In this document: piece after piece, positions 1 through 7,600 of the stretch
Numbering within the stretch: position 1 is the stretch's first letter
How the letters are laid out: every line of letters starts with the position of its first letter
Origin: Enterovirga aerilata
GTDB taxonomy: Bacteria; Pseudomonadota; Alphaproteobacteria; Rhizobiales; Beijerinckiaceae
Reading direction: 5' to 3'
Length of the DNA stretch: 64,000 bases
NCBI RefSeq assembly: GCF_013044135.1
Contig: NZ_JABEPP010000002.1
Coordinates: 434,001 to 498,000, forward strand
Made by a program: the position numbers and the translations under genes
The notes under the pieces: generated by a model
What the model was told of the DNA's origin: nothing
The model's database searches: none
What the model saw: only the letters and a program-made list of their open reading frames with translations

Positions 1-227
1 CATTGCACGCCGCCATGGAAGCATCCGGCGCAGGTCCTGGCCAGATCTCCGCCGGGAGGTCAGGCCCCGCCCGAACACCGAGAGAACCACGCGGTCGGGG
101 CGACGGGCGCCAGACGCCAGGGAGAGGCTCGTCCTCAGCCAGGCGAGGCCTGGCGCGGGGACGAGCGTCACGGGCGGGCTCCGGCTATGTTCTTGCGCCC
201 GCCTCCCAGCGGGAGCAGGTGCGGGCG

Positions 228-887
228 ATGTCCGGCTCGGTCCAAAACTTCCTTCTCGTCTACTCGGCGCTGTTCTCGATCATCAATCCGATCGGGGGCG
301 CGGTCATCTTCAGCCAGGTCACGGCAAGCCGCTCGCATGACGAACGGGTGGCGCTTGCCAGGCGCATCGGCTTCTACTCCGCGCTGGTCATGGTCGGCGC
401 GCTCTGGTTCGGCGGCGCGATCCTGTCCTTCTTCGGGGTGACCATCGCGGCGCTGCGGATCGCGGGCGGCCTCATCGTCGCGAGCTTCGCCTGGCAGCTG
501 CTGCATCAGCCCGAGAAGCGCGAGGAGGCGAAGACCGGCCAGGCGCAGGAAGCCGAGGGCCTGGAAGCGATCGCCTTCTTCCCGCTCACCCTTCCCTTCA
601 CCACCGGGCCCGGCACGATCTCGGTCGCGGTGGCGCTCGGAGCGACGGTGCCGGCCGGGGCTCCGGGCTATCCGCTCTTCGTCCTGGCGGCATCCAGCGC
701 GGCCGTCGCGATGGCGCTGACGGTCGCCTTCGCCTACGGCTCCGCCGATCGCCTCGTGCGCCTTCTCGGCCAGTCCGGGGCGCGGATCGTGTCGCGCCTC
801 TCGGCCTTCCTGCTCCTCTGCGTCGGAACGCAGATCGCCCTGAACGGACTTACGGATTTTCTGAGAGCGGTTCCTGCAAATCCCTGA
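228..887 (+). CDS. MarC family integral membrane protein
   Basis: 219 residues from the ATG at 228, which has a GGGAG-type ribosome binding site about 10 nt upstream. The open frame extends further 5', but that part is Arg/Gly/Pro-rich and does not look like protein. The product has about six hydrophobic segments, the N-terminal NPIGG motif near residue 20 and a FTTGPGTI motif in the middle, both typical of MarC/SNARE-associated inner-membrane proteins (usually 200-220 aa). The molecular role of MarC is not established; early links to multiple antibiotic resistance were later withdrawn. Its 3' end overlaps the convergent small gene by 38 nt. Confidence 0.85.
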   Translation: MSGSVQNFLLVYSALFSIINPIGGAVIFSQVTASRSHDERVALARRIGFYSALVMVGALWFGGAILSFFGVTIAALRIAGGLIVASFAWQLLHQPEKREEAKTGQAQEAEGLEAIAFFPLTLPFTTGPGTISVAVALGATVPAGAPGYPLFVLAASSAAVAMALTVAFAYGSADRLVRLLGQSGARIVSRLSAFLLLCVGTQIALNGLTDFLRAVPANP

Positions 888-1128
888 CGTCGGGTTCTCG
901 AGCACGACCGTTGCGGCGGACGTCAGAGGCGGGAGCGGTCCTGTCCGCGTCCGCTGGCTTCGCCAGTCCGGAGCGCAGACGCTCCAGGAGCGCCTCCGCC
1001 TCCGGGCCCTCCGTGAAGCGGCCCGCGGCGAGATCGGCTTCGGCTTCCCGGATCAGCTCCCGCTCCCGGGCGAGCCGCGCAGCACGGTCGGCTCTGCTCT
1101 CTGAAGCCTGGTGGCTCGGCTGGGGCAA
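850..1128 (-). CDS. Small hypothetical protein, TTG start
   Basis: 92-residue hydrophilic protein, strongly charged, with a helical middle (ARERELIREAEADLAAG) followed by a FTEGPEAEALLERL segment. That layout recalls the C-terminal half of ribbon-helix-helix/ParD-like antitoxins, but no N-terminal DNA-binding strand and no toxin partner is visible, so I leave it as hypothetical. The start is TTG, chosen because a perfect AAGGAGG lies 5 nt before it on the minus strand. The 3' end overlaps marC by 38 nt in convergent orientation. Confidence 0.5.
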   Translation of the reverse strand: MPQPSHQASESRADRAARLARERELIREAEADLAAGRFTEGPEAEALLERLRSGLAKPADADRTAPASDVRRNGRAREPDVRDLQEPLSENP

Positions 1129-1133
1129 TCCGG

Positions 1134-1140
1134 CCTCCTT
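1134..1140 (-). promoter_or_regulatory. Consensus ribosome binding site deciding a TTG start
   Basis: AAGGAGG on the minus strand, five bases before the TTG at 1128-1126. It is the main evidence that the 92-residue frame is translated. Confidence 0.6.
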
Positions 1141-1195
1141 CGCGTCGGCGACAGTATAGGGCGGAACCGAAGCCGTTAAACGGGGTGTCCTGCCC

Positions 1196-2083
1196 TCAGA
1201 TCTTCACCGGCGGCAGGCCGAGGATCTCCCGCGCCTCGGCCGGCGAGGCATGCTCCATGTTGAGCTCGTGGATGATGCGGACAGTACGCTCGACCAGCAT
1301 CTCGTTCGTCGCGAGCTTGCCGCGGGCGTAGTAGTTGTTGTCCTCCAGCCCGACCCGCACGTGGCCGCCGAGCAGGATGGCCTGCGTGGTCGCCGGGAGC
1401 TGCGCGGGGCCGATGGCAGAGACGCAGAAGATGGACTGCGGGGGCAGAAGCCGGATCATCGCGGCCAGGATGTCGTGGCTGTAGGGCATGGCGCCCTGGA
1501 AGCCCTTGTCGGCGCCCAGCACCATGTTGATGTAGTAGGGCGGCTTGTCGTAGCCCTTCTCGATCAGGCGCGTGACGTCCTGCAGGATGTGGGTCGGGCC
1601 GAAGACCTCCCATTCCGGCTTGATCCCCCGTTCCTGCATGCGCTTGGCCAGGAACTCGCAGCGGGAGGGAGTCGTCACGACGAGGATCTCGCGGCCGCCA
1701 TGCACGTCGGCGAAGGTCATGCCGTCGAAGGTCGCCATCTCGGCCCCGGCATCGCAGCCCTTGAGCCGCTCCTCGAAGTTGCTCTCGAAGAGCCCGTCGG
1801 GGCGTGCGAGCAGCATGTCGCCGTTGGAGCCGCCCCCGGTCGAGTTGTTGATGATGATGTCCGTCCTCTCGCGGACGCGCCGGTTGATGTCCTTGTAGAT
1901 CTCGGCGTTGCAGGTCGCCTCGTCGTCGGGCCTGCGGGCATGGAGGGCCGCGATGGCGGCGCCCGCCTTCCAGGACTTGTGGACCGACTCGGCGATCTCC
2001 GCCGGCTGGGTCGGCAGGTTCGGGTTCTGCGCCTTGGACGCCATCCCGCCGGTCGGGGCCACCGTCACGATCACCTTGGACAT
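1196..2083 (-). CDS. BKACE family (3-keto-5-aminohexanoate cleavage-type) enzyme
   Basis: 295 residues, the usual size for the BKACE family (PF05853). Members condense a beta-keto acid with acetyl-CoA and release an acetoacetate-type product plus a new CoA ester, using a Zn ion. Visible family signatures are IVTVAPTGG near the N-terminus, IIINNSTGGGS around residues 77-86, and HVRVGLEDNNYYARG around 241-254 with the expected Glu247. The metal-binding H-x-H is altered: residues 46-48 read A-L-H, so the first His is missing. The start at 2083 follows a GAGAAGC-like site. It lies 31 nt downstream of the 3-hydroxyacyl-CoA dehydrogenase gene on the same strand, the arrangement found in carnitine catabolism (cdhA/cdhC), where BKACE cleaves 3-dehydrocarnitine. 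The substrate here is unproven. Confidence 0.85.
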   Translation of the reverse strand: MSKVIVTVAPTGGMASKAQNPNLPTQPAEIAESVHKSWKAGAAIAALHARRPDDEATCNAEIYKDINRRVRERTDIIINNSTGGGSNGDMLLARPDGLFESNFEERLKGCDAGAEMATFDGMTFADVHGGREILVVTTPSRCEFLAKRMQERGIKPEWEVFGPTHILQDVTRLIEKGYDKPPYYINMVLGADKGFQGAMPYSHDILAAMIRLLPPQSIFCVSAIGPAQLPATTQAILLGGHVRVGLEDNNYYARGKLATNEMLVERTVRIIHELNMEHASPAEAREILGLPPVKI

Positions 2084-2114
2084 GCTTCTCTCCTGAGGGC
2101 CCGCGGGCCGGGGA

Positions 2115-3059
2115 TCACGGAAGATTGTTCGCTTTCGCCTTGGCGGATAGGAGCCCGACCAGCAGCCGGTCACGCTCGGCGAGCATGGCGGCGGGGTCGA
2201 TCGCGGCAAGCTCCTGCCCCACGCCGGCGACGAGGGCGGCCTTCAGCTCGGGCGTCAGCCGGGGCGTGCCGAGATCGGCCCACATCCGCTCCATCAGCGG
2301 CCCGAGATGATCCAGCGTGTGCTTCAGGCCTCCGGGGCCGCCCGAGAGGTGGTTGAGAAGGCAGGGTCCCATGAGCGCCCAGCGCAGGCCCGGCCCGTGG
2401 GCGATGGCGGCATCCACCTCGGGGACCGTGACCGCGCCGCTCTCCACCAGATGGAAGGCCTCGCGCCAGAGCGCCGCCTGGATGCGGTTGACGACGTGCC
2501 CGACGAGTTCCCGCCGGATGCGGATCGGGCGCTTGCCGACGGCCGCGTAGAACGCCATGGCGGCCTCGAGCGCCTCGTCCGATGTCGCGCGACCGCCCAC
2601 CACCTCAACGAGCGGAACGAGGTGCGGCGGGTTGAACGGATGCCCGACGAGCACGCGTTCGGGATTGCGCGCGGCGTCCTGGAACACGCTCGGTCCGAAG
2701 CCCGAGGAGCTCGAGGCCAGGATAACGTCGGGCGCGGCGGCCTCGCCGATGCGCCGGAACAGCTCGCGCTTCACGTCCTCCCGCTCGGGGCCGTTCTCCT
2801 GGACGAAATCGACATCCGCCACCGCGGACTCGAGCTCGGGAACGAAACGGAGCCGGCTGCGCGATGCGTGCGGGGCGAGGCCGAGTTCGACGAGGGCCGG
2901 CCAGGCGGCGTCGACATCCGCACGGAGGCGGCTCTCGGCGTCCGGGGACGGGTCGGTCGCGATCACGTCGAGCCCGCGGGCGAGAAAGTGGGCCGCCCAG
3001 CTCGCGCCGATGACGCCGGTGCCGACCACCGCCACCCGTTCGACCGCGCGTGCGATCAT
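2115..3059 (-). CDS. 3-hydroxyacyl-CoA / L-carnitine dehydrogenase-like NAD-dependent enzyme
   Basis: 314 residues. An N-terminal Rossmann fold has GTGVIG at 13-18, and the family signature HPFNPPHLVPLVEVV is in the middle, followed by the C-terminal 3HCDH domain. The GASWAAHF stretch after the nucleotide loop resembles carnitine 3-dehydrogenases more than fatty-acid FadB enzymes. It oxidises a 3-hydroxy acid or its CoA ester to the 3-keto form, a suitable substrate for the BKACE enzyme encoded 31 nt downstream. The ATG at 3059 starts at the Rossmann domain; upstream codons are dispensable. It is divergent from the solute-binding protein gene, with a 173-nt shared promoter region. Carnitine is a hypothesis based on the gene pair. 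Confidence 0.82.
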   Translation of the reverse strand: MIARAVERVAVVGTGVIGASWAAHFLARGLDVIATDPSPDAESRLRADVDAAWPALVELGLAPHASRSRLRFVPELESAVADVDFVQENGPEREDVKRELFRRIGEAAAPDVILASSSSGFGPSVFQDAARNPERVLVGHPFNPPHLVPLVEVVGGRATSDEALEAAMAFYAAVGKRPIRIRRELVGHVVNRIQAALWREAFHLVESGAVTVPEVDAAIAHGPGLRWALMGPCLLNHLSGGPGGLKHTLDHLGPLMERMWADLGTPRLTPELKAALVAGVGQELAAIDPAAMLAERDRLLVGLLSAKAKANNLP

Positions 3060-3232
3060 GCGCCCTCCCGGCCGGCTTCTCCCGTCCGGCTCCGGCATTT
3101 CGCCCGATGACGGTTGCCAAAGCAACCGGCCTGCGTGATCTTCCGGCATCCGCGCACCGGACTGCGCGAAGAGACGGCCTGCCCATCATCGGGCGGCGAC
3201 CGTCCGACGACATAGGCTCGGGAGGAAGGCCG

Positions 3233-4435
3233 ATGAGGAAGCTGGGCATCGCGGCCACGCTCGCGGCGGCGCTCGCCGCAGGCGCCGCATCCGCGCAGGA
3301 CAAGCCGGTGAAGATCGGCGTCCTGAACGATCAATCCACCGTCTTCTCCGACTATCAGGGCATCGGCTCCGTCATCGCGGCGCAGCTCGCGGTCGAGGAC
3401 CACGGCAAGCGGCTGCGCGTGCCGGTCGAGGTCGTGTCCGCCGACCACCAGAACAAGACGGATATCGGGGTCGGCCTCGCCCGGCGGTGGTTCGACCAGG
3501 ACGGCGTCGACGTCATCGTCGACGTTCCGAACTCGGCGATCGCGCTCGGGGTCGCCAATCTCGCGCGGGAGAAGAACAAGGTCTTCATCGGCTCCGGCGC
3601 CGGCACCGCGGACCTCACCGGCAAGGCCTGCTCGCCGAACACGGTCCACTGGACCTACGACACCTGGGCCTATGGCCACGGGCTGCCGAAGGCGCTCGTC
3701 GAGCAGGGGGCCAGGAAGTGGTTCTTCATCACGGCCGACTACGCCTTCGGCAAGGACCTCGAAGCCGCATCCGCGGACGAGGTGAGGGCCTTGGGCGGCG
3801 AGGTGCTCGGCCAGGCGCGGCACCCGCTCGGCACCTCGGACTTCTCCTCCTTCCTGCTCCAGGCGCAGAGTTCCGGCGCCGACGTCGTCGCCATCGCCAA
3901 TGCGGGCGACGACACCACGAACACGATCAAGCAGGCGGGCGAGTTCGGGCTCGCGCCGAAGCAGCGGCTCGCTGGGCTCATCCTGAACGTGAACCACGTG
4001 CCGGCGCTCGGGCTCGCCTCGATGCAGGGCGTCTATCTGATGATGCCGTTCTACTGGGACATGAACGACGGCACGCGCGCCTTCGCCAAGCGCTTCATGG
4101 AACGCCATCCGCGAGGGAACGCGCCGAACGACATGCAGGCGGGCGTCTATTCGGCCGTCGCGCACTACCTCAAGGCGGCCGAGAAGCTCGGCAGCGTCTC
4201 GGACGGGCGGGCGGTCGTGGAGGCGATGAAGTCCATGCCGACGGACGATCCGATCTTCGGCAAGGGCTCGATCCGCCCGGACGGGCGCAAGCTCCATCCG
4301 ATGTATCTGTTCACCGCGAAGACGCCCGCCGAGTCGAGCGGAAAGTGGGACTACTTCAAGCTCGTCGCGACGGTGCCGCCGGAGAAGGCGTTCCGGCCGA
4401 TGGCGGAGGGCAACTGCCCGCTCGTGAAGGGGTGA
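3233..4435 (+). CDS. ABC transporter periplasmic solute-binding protein (branched-chain amino acid/aromatic type)
   Basis: 400 residues with a Sec signal peptide (MRKLGIAATLAAALAAGAAS, cleaved near AQD) and a type 1 periplasmic-binding fold starting VKIGVLNDQS. This is the LivK/HmgII-like family (Peripla_BP_6) that delivers small acids, amino acids or aromatics to a Liv-type ABC transporter. A GGAGGAAGG site precedes the ATG at 3233. No permease or ATPase gene lies beside it, so it is an orphan binding protein that must share a transporter. Its stop overlaps the GTG of the acyl-CoA ligase gene (GTGA), implying translational coupling and a related substrate, plausibly a hydroxycinnamate. Confidence 0.88.
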   Translation: MRKLGIAATLAAALAAGAASAQDKPVKIGVLNDQSTVFSDYQGIGSVIAAQLAVEDHGKRLRVPVEVVSADHQNKTDIGVGLARRWFDQDGVDVIVDVPNSAIALGVANLAREKNKVFIGSGAGTADLTGKACSPNTVHWTYDTWAYGHGLPKALVEQGARKWFFITADYAFGKDLEAASADEVRALGGEVLGQARHPLGTSDFSSFLLQAQSSGADVVAIANAGDDTTNTIKQAGEFGLAPKQRLAGLILNVNHVPALGLASMQGVYLMMPFYWDMNDGTRAFAKRFMERHPRGNAPNDMQAGVYSAVAHYLKAAEKLGSVSDGRAVVEAMKSMPTDDPIFGKGSIRPDGRKLHPMYLFTAKTPAESSGKWDYFKLVATVPPEKAFRPMAEGNCPLVKG

Positions 4436-6330
4436 GCGGGACCGAAGCCGTGTCCGCCGAGCGCGCGGCCGACCCGGCGCCGTCCGGCCATCCGTTCCGG
4501 TCCGTCCGGCTCGCGACGGACCGGCACATCTTCGACCGGCGGGCGGACGGCACGGTCTATGTGCGCTGCGAGGAGCCGCTCGGGCCCTATGCGGCGCGGG
4601 TGACCGACTGGCTCGTCCGCTTCGCGAGCGAGGCTACAGACCGGACCTTCGTCGCCAAACGCGACCGGAGCGGCGCCTGGCAGCGCCTCACCTACGGGGA
4701 TGCGCTGAGCCGCGCCGAGCGCCTCGGAGCGGCGCTGCTGTCGCGCGGGCTCTCGGCCGAGCGCCCGCTCGTCATCCTGTCGGGCGCCGATCTCGATCAC
4801 GCCGCCCTCGCGCTCGCCGCGATGCATGTCGGGGTCCCCTATGCGCCCGTCTCGCCGGCCTATTCGGCCTTCGGGGGCGCCTACGAGCGCCTGCGCGACA
4901 TCCTCTCCCTGCTCACGCCCGGTCTCGTCTATGCGGGCGAAGCCGCCGCTTTCGGGCCGGCGATCGCCGCGACGCTGCCGCCCGATGTCGAGGTGGTGAT
5001 CCGCGAGGGTACGCTCGTCGACCGGAAGGCGACCTTCCTGGCGGAGTTCGAGGCTGGCCGAGGGCAGCAGATCGCGGCGGCGCATCAGGGCGTCGGCCCG
5101 GATACGATTGCGAAGTTCCTCTTCACCTCGGGCTCGACCGGGCTGCCGAAGGCGGTCGTCACCACCCATCGCATGCTCTGCGCCAACGCCGCGCAGCTCC
5201 AGGCGAGCTTCCCGTTTCTCACCGAGGAGCCGCCGGTCCTGATCGATTGGCTCCCTTGGCACCACGTCTTCGGCGGCAGCCACAACTTCGACATCGTGCT
5301 CTCGAACGGCGGCTCCCTCTATATCGACGACGGTCGTCCGACGCCCGCCCTGATCGGGGAGACGGTCCGGAACCTGCGCGAGATCGCGCCGACCGCCTAT
5401 TTCACGGTCCCTAAGGGCTATGAATCGCTGATCCCGCATCTCCGCAACGACGACGCCCTGAGGGAGAGCTTCTACCGGCGCCTGAAGCTTACCTTCTTCG
5501 CGGCCGCCGGCCTGCCGCAGCCGATCTGGGACGCGCTCGACGGGATCTCGGTCTCGCATGCGGGCGAGCGGATCCCGATGCTCACCGGGCTCGGCGCGAC
5601 GGAAACGGCGCCCTTCGCCCTCGTCTGCCGGCCGGACCAGTGCCGCTCCGGCCGCGTCGGCCTGCCCGTCCGCGGCGTCGAGCTGAAGCTTGCTCCGGTC
5701 GAGGACAAGCTGGAGGCCCGCGTGCGCGGGCCGAACGTCACGCCCGGCTACTGGCGCAATCCCGAGCTGAGCGCGGCGGCGCGGGACGAGGAGGGATTCT
5801 ACCGCTTCGGCGACGCGCTGCGCTTCGTCGATCCGGCCAAGCCCGAGATCGGCCTCTATTTCGACGGCCGGCTGAACGAGGATTTCAAGCTGACCACGGG
5901 CGTCTGGGTGTCGGTCGGGCCACTCCGGGCGCAGTTCCTCAACGCTGCCGCTCCGCTTGCGCGCGACATCGCCATCGCGGGTGAGGGCCGCGACGCCGTA
6001 ATGGGGCTGATCGTGCCGGACATGGAGGAGTGCCGCGCGCTCTGCCCCGATCTCGACGCCGCCGTTCCGGCGGCCGAAGTTCTTGCCGACGAGCGGGTGC
6101 GGGCGGCGTTCGCGCGCGTCCTGTCGCGCCTCGCCCAGGCCTCGACGGGATCGTCGAACCGCATCGCGGGAGCGCTGCTCCTGGACAAGCCGCCTTCCAT
6201 CGACCTCAACGAGGTGACAGACAAAGGCTCCATCAATCAGCGCGCGACCTTGCGGAACCGCGCCGCCCTCGTCGAGGAACTCTATGCCGAGCCCCCCTCC
6301 CCCCGCGTCATCAGGCCCGGAGACGCCTGA
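4432..6330 (+). CDS. Feruloyl-CoA synthase-like AMP-dependent acyl-CoA ligase
   Basis: 632 residues from the GTG at 4432, which overlaps the preceding stop as GTGA; a second in-frame GTG at 4450 is an alternative. The ANL-superfamily phosphate loop TSGSTGLPKAVVTTH lies near residues 231-245. Later motifs include LTGLGATETAP, TPGYWRNPE, and YRFGDALRF in place of the usual YRTGD. Length and the HHVFGGSHNFD segment fit the feruloyl-CoA synthase subfamily, which activates hydroxycinnamates with ATP and CoA. The catalytic Lys of the A10 motif is not evident in the C-terminal part, which is usual for this subfamily. No enoyl-CoA hydratase/lyase or vanillin dehydrogenase is adjacent, so the exact aromatic substrate is open. 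Confidence 0.82.
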   Translation: MSGTEAVSAERAADPAPSGHPFRSVRLATDRHIFDRRADGTVYVRCEEPLGPYAARVTDWLVRFASEATDRTFVAKRDRSGAWQRLTYGDALSRAERLGAALLSRGLSAERPLVILSGADLDHAALALAAMHVGVPYAPVSPAYSAFGGAYERLRDILSLLTPGLVYAGEAAAFGPAIAATLPPDVEVVIREGTLVDRKATFLAEFEAGRGQQIAAAHQGVGPDTIAKFLFTSGSTGLPKAVVTTHRMLCANAAQLQASFPFLTEEPPVLIDWLPWHHVFGGSHNFDIVLSNGGSLYIDDGRPTPALIGETVRNLREIAPTAYFTVPKGYESLIPHLRNDDALRESFYRRLKLTFFAAAGLPQPIWDALDGISVSHAGERIPMLTGLGATETAPFALVCRPDQCRSGRVGLPVRGVELKLAPVEDKLEARVRGPNVTPGYWRNPELSAAARDEEGFYRFGDALRFVDPAKPEIGLYFDGRLNEDFKLTTGVWVSVGPLRAQFLNAAAPLARDIAIAGEGRDAVMGLIVPDMEECRALCPDLDAAVPAAEVLADERVRAAFARVLSRLAQASTGSSNRIAGALLLDKPPSIDLNEVTDKGSINQRATLRNRAALVEELYAEPPSPRVIRPGDA

Positions 6331-6760
6331 GATCGTGGGGTTCACGCATCGGCGCAGCCTGACGGTGGAATGGGGCCATTGCGACCCGGCGGGCATCGTC
6401 TTCAACCCGCGCTATTTCGAGTTCTTCGACTGGTCGACGGCACTCCTGCTGGAGGCGGCGCTCGGGCTGAACAAGGCCGCCATGATGGCCGAGTACGCGA
6501 TGGCCGGCACGCCCGTCGTCGACACGCGGGCGCGCTTCCTGGCGCCGGCCCGCTTCGGCGACGTGGTCGAGATCGCGTCAGGGATCATCGGCCTCGGCCG
6601 ATCGAGCTTTCGCGTCCGCCACAAGTTGACGAATGCGGGACGGCTGGCCGTGGAGGGCGAGGAGACGCGGGTCTGGACAATGCGCGACCGCGATCATCCC
6701 GAACGCTTGCGCGCGGAGGCCCTGCCCGAGGCGGTCGCCGGGAAGCTGAGAGGCGGTTGA
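6284..6760 (+). CDS. Acyl-CoA thioesterase, 4-hydroxybenzoyl-CoA thioesterase (hotdog) family
   Basis: 158 residues. The hotdog-fold signature VEWGHCDPAGIVFNPRYFEF around residues 28-47 contains the catalytic Asp34 of the 4HBT family, which hydrolyses aryl- or acyl-CoA esters. The annotated ATG overlaps the ligase gene by 47 nt. A GTG at 6335, just after the ligase stop with GGAG 12 nt upstream, would give a shorter product starting at VGFTHRR and is a real alternative. It forms the third cistron of the binding protein-ligase-thioesterase set. A thioesterase also accompanies dehydrogenase/BKACE pairs in carnitine breakdown, so it could serve either half of this locus. Confidence 0.83.
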   Translation: MPSPPPPASSGPETPEIVGFTHRRSLTVEWGHCDPAGIVFNPRYFEFFDWSTALLLEAALGLNKAAMMAEYAMAGTPVVDTRARFLAPARFGDVVEIASGIIGLGRSSFRVRHKLTNAGRLAVEGEETRVWTMRDRDHPERLRAEALPEAVAGKLRGG

Positions 6761-6956
6761 GAACGCCGCGGCCGGGCGACGCGGGCCGCGACAACTTTGC
6801 CAATCCCCCTGCCCTTCTTGGGTTCCAATGCGAACATGTGCTCGGGCGCAAAAATCTTCTGTCTCTCCGCGCTTTCAGTCTAGATATCTTCCGGAAAGGC
6901 CCTATACACACCCCCGTCAAAGTACGTCGCGCACGCGAATCGACGAGAGTTCAAAC

Positions 6957-7487
6957 ATGGAATCCGCCACGGACATTCAACCGCAAGAACTGGTGGAGCT
7001 CACGAGCGAGATTGTCTCGGCCTACGTGGCCAACAACAAGATTCCCTCGGCAGAGCTTCCCGAGGTGATCGCCTCGGTGCACATGGCCTTGCGCAAGCTC
7101 GAGGAAAAGAAGCCTCCGGAGCCGGAGAAGCCGACTCCCCTGATACCGATCAAGAAGACGATCACGCCGGATTACTTGATCAGCCTCGAGGACGGCCGCC
7201 GGTACAAGTCGCTGAAGCGGCACCTGTCCGGCCGGGGGCTCACGCCCCAGGAATACCGTGAGAAGTGGGGCCTGCCGAAGGATTATCCGATGGTCGCCCC
7301 GAACTATGCGAAGCAGCGTTCGGAGCTCGCCAAGGCGCTCGGCCTCGGCCAGCAGCGCCGGAAGAAGGCCGAGGAGGCCGGATCCGGGGCTGCCGCCCCA
7401 GAGGCCGCTCCGGTCGCTCCGGCCACCCCGGCCACCCCGGCCACTCCGAAGCGCCGCGGCCGGTCGAAGGCGAACGGCGGCAGCTGA
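6957..7487 (+). CDS. mucR: MucR/Ros-family transcriptional regulator lacking the zinc cysteine
   Basis: 176 residues. The N-terminal oligomerisation segment (ELVELTSEIVSAYVANNKI) and the DNA-binding region LEDGRRYKSLKRHL ... YPMVAPNYAKQRSELAK are characteristic of MucR, an H-NS-like global regulator of exopolysaccharide, motility and symbiosis/virulence genes in Hyphomicrobiales. The usual CLEDG Cys is Ser76 and no spaced second His is present, so the domain probably folds without zinc, as reported for some Mesorhizobium Ros/MucR homologues. The C-terminus adds a Pro/Ala/Thr tail with three PAT repeats and a basic KRRGRSK end. The 196-nt upstream region contains the most AT-rich stretch nearby, fitting MucR autoregulation. 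An intrinsic terminator follows. Confidence 0.9.
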   Translation: MESATDIQPQELVELTSEIVSAYVANNKIPSAELPEVIASVHMALRKLEEKKPPEPEKPTPLIPIKKTITPDYLISLEDGRRYKSLKRHLSGRGLTPQEYREKWGLPKDYPMVAPNYAKQRSELAKALGLGQQRRKKAEEAGSGAAAPEAAPVAPATPATPATPKRRGRSKANGGS

Positions 7488-7520
7488 GCAGGGCGCGCAA
7501 GGCCCGCCCTCATCGACGAC

Positions 7521-7554
7521 AAGGGCTCGGCTCCCCGCCGGGCCCTTTCCTTTT
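7521..7554 (+). terminator. Intrinsic terminator after mucR
   Basis: Stem AAGGGCTCGG (7521-7530) pairs with CCGGGCCCTT (7538-7547) with one G-T wobble, a 7-nt loop, and then TCCTTTT. Confidence 0.75.
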
Positions 7555-7600
7555 GGTCCCGCATCTCGCAGGGCGAGGCCGCACGGCCTATCTTGCGGCC

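Noticed and set aside
3-227. N-terminal extension of the marC frame
   Set aside because: The 75 extra codons are disordered Arg/Gly/Pro sequence; the ATG at 228 matches family length and has a ribosome binding site.
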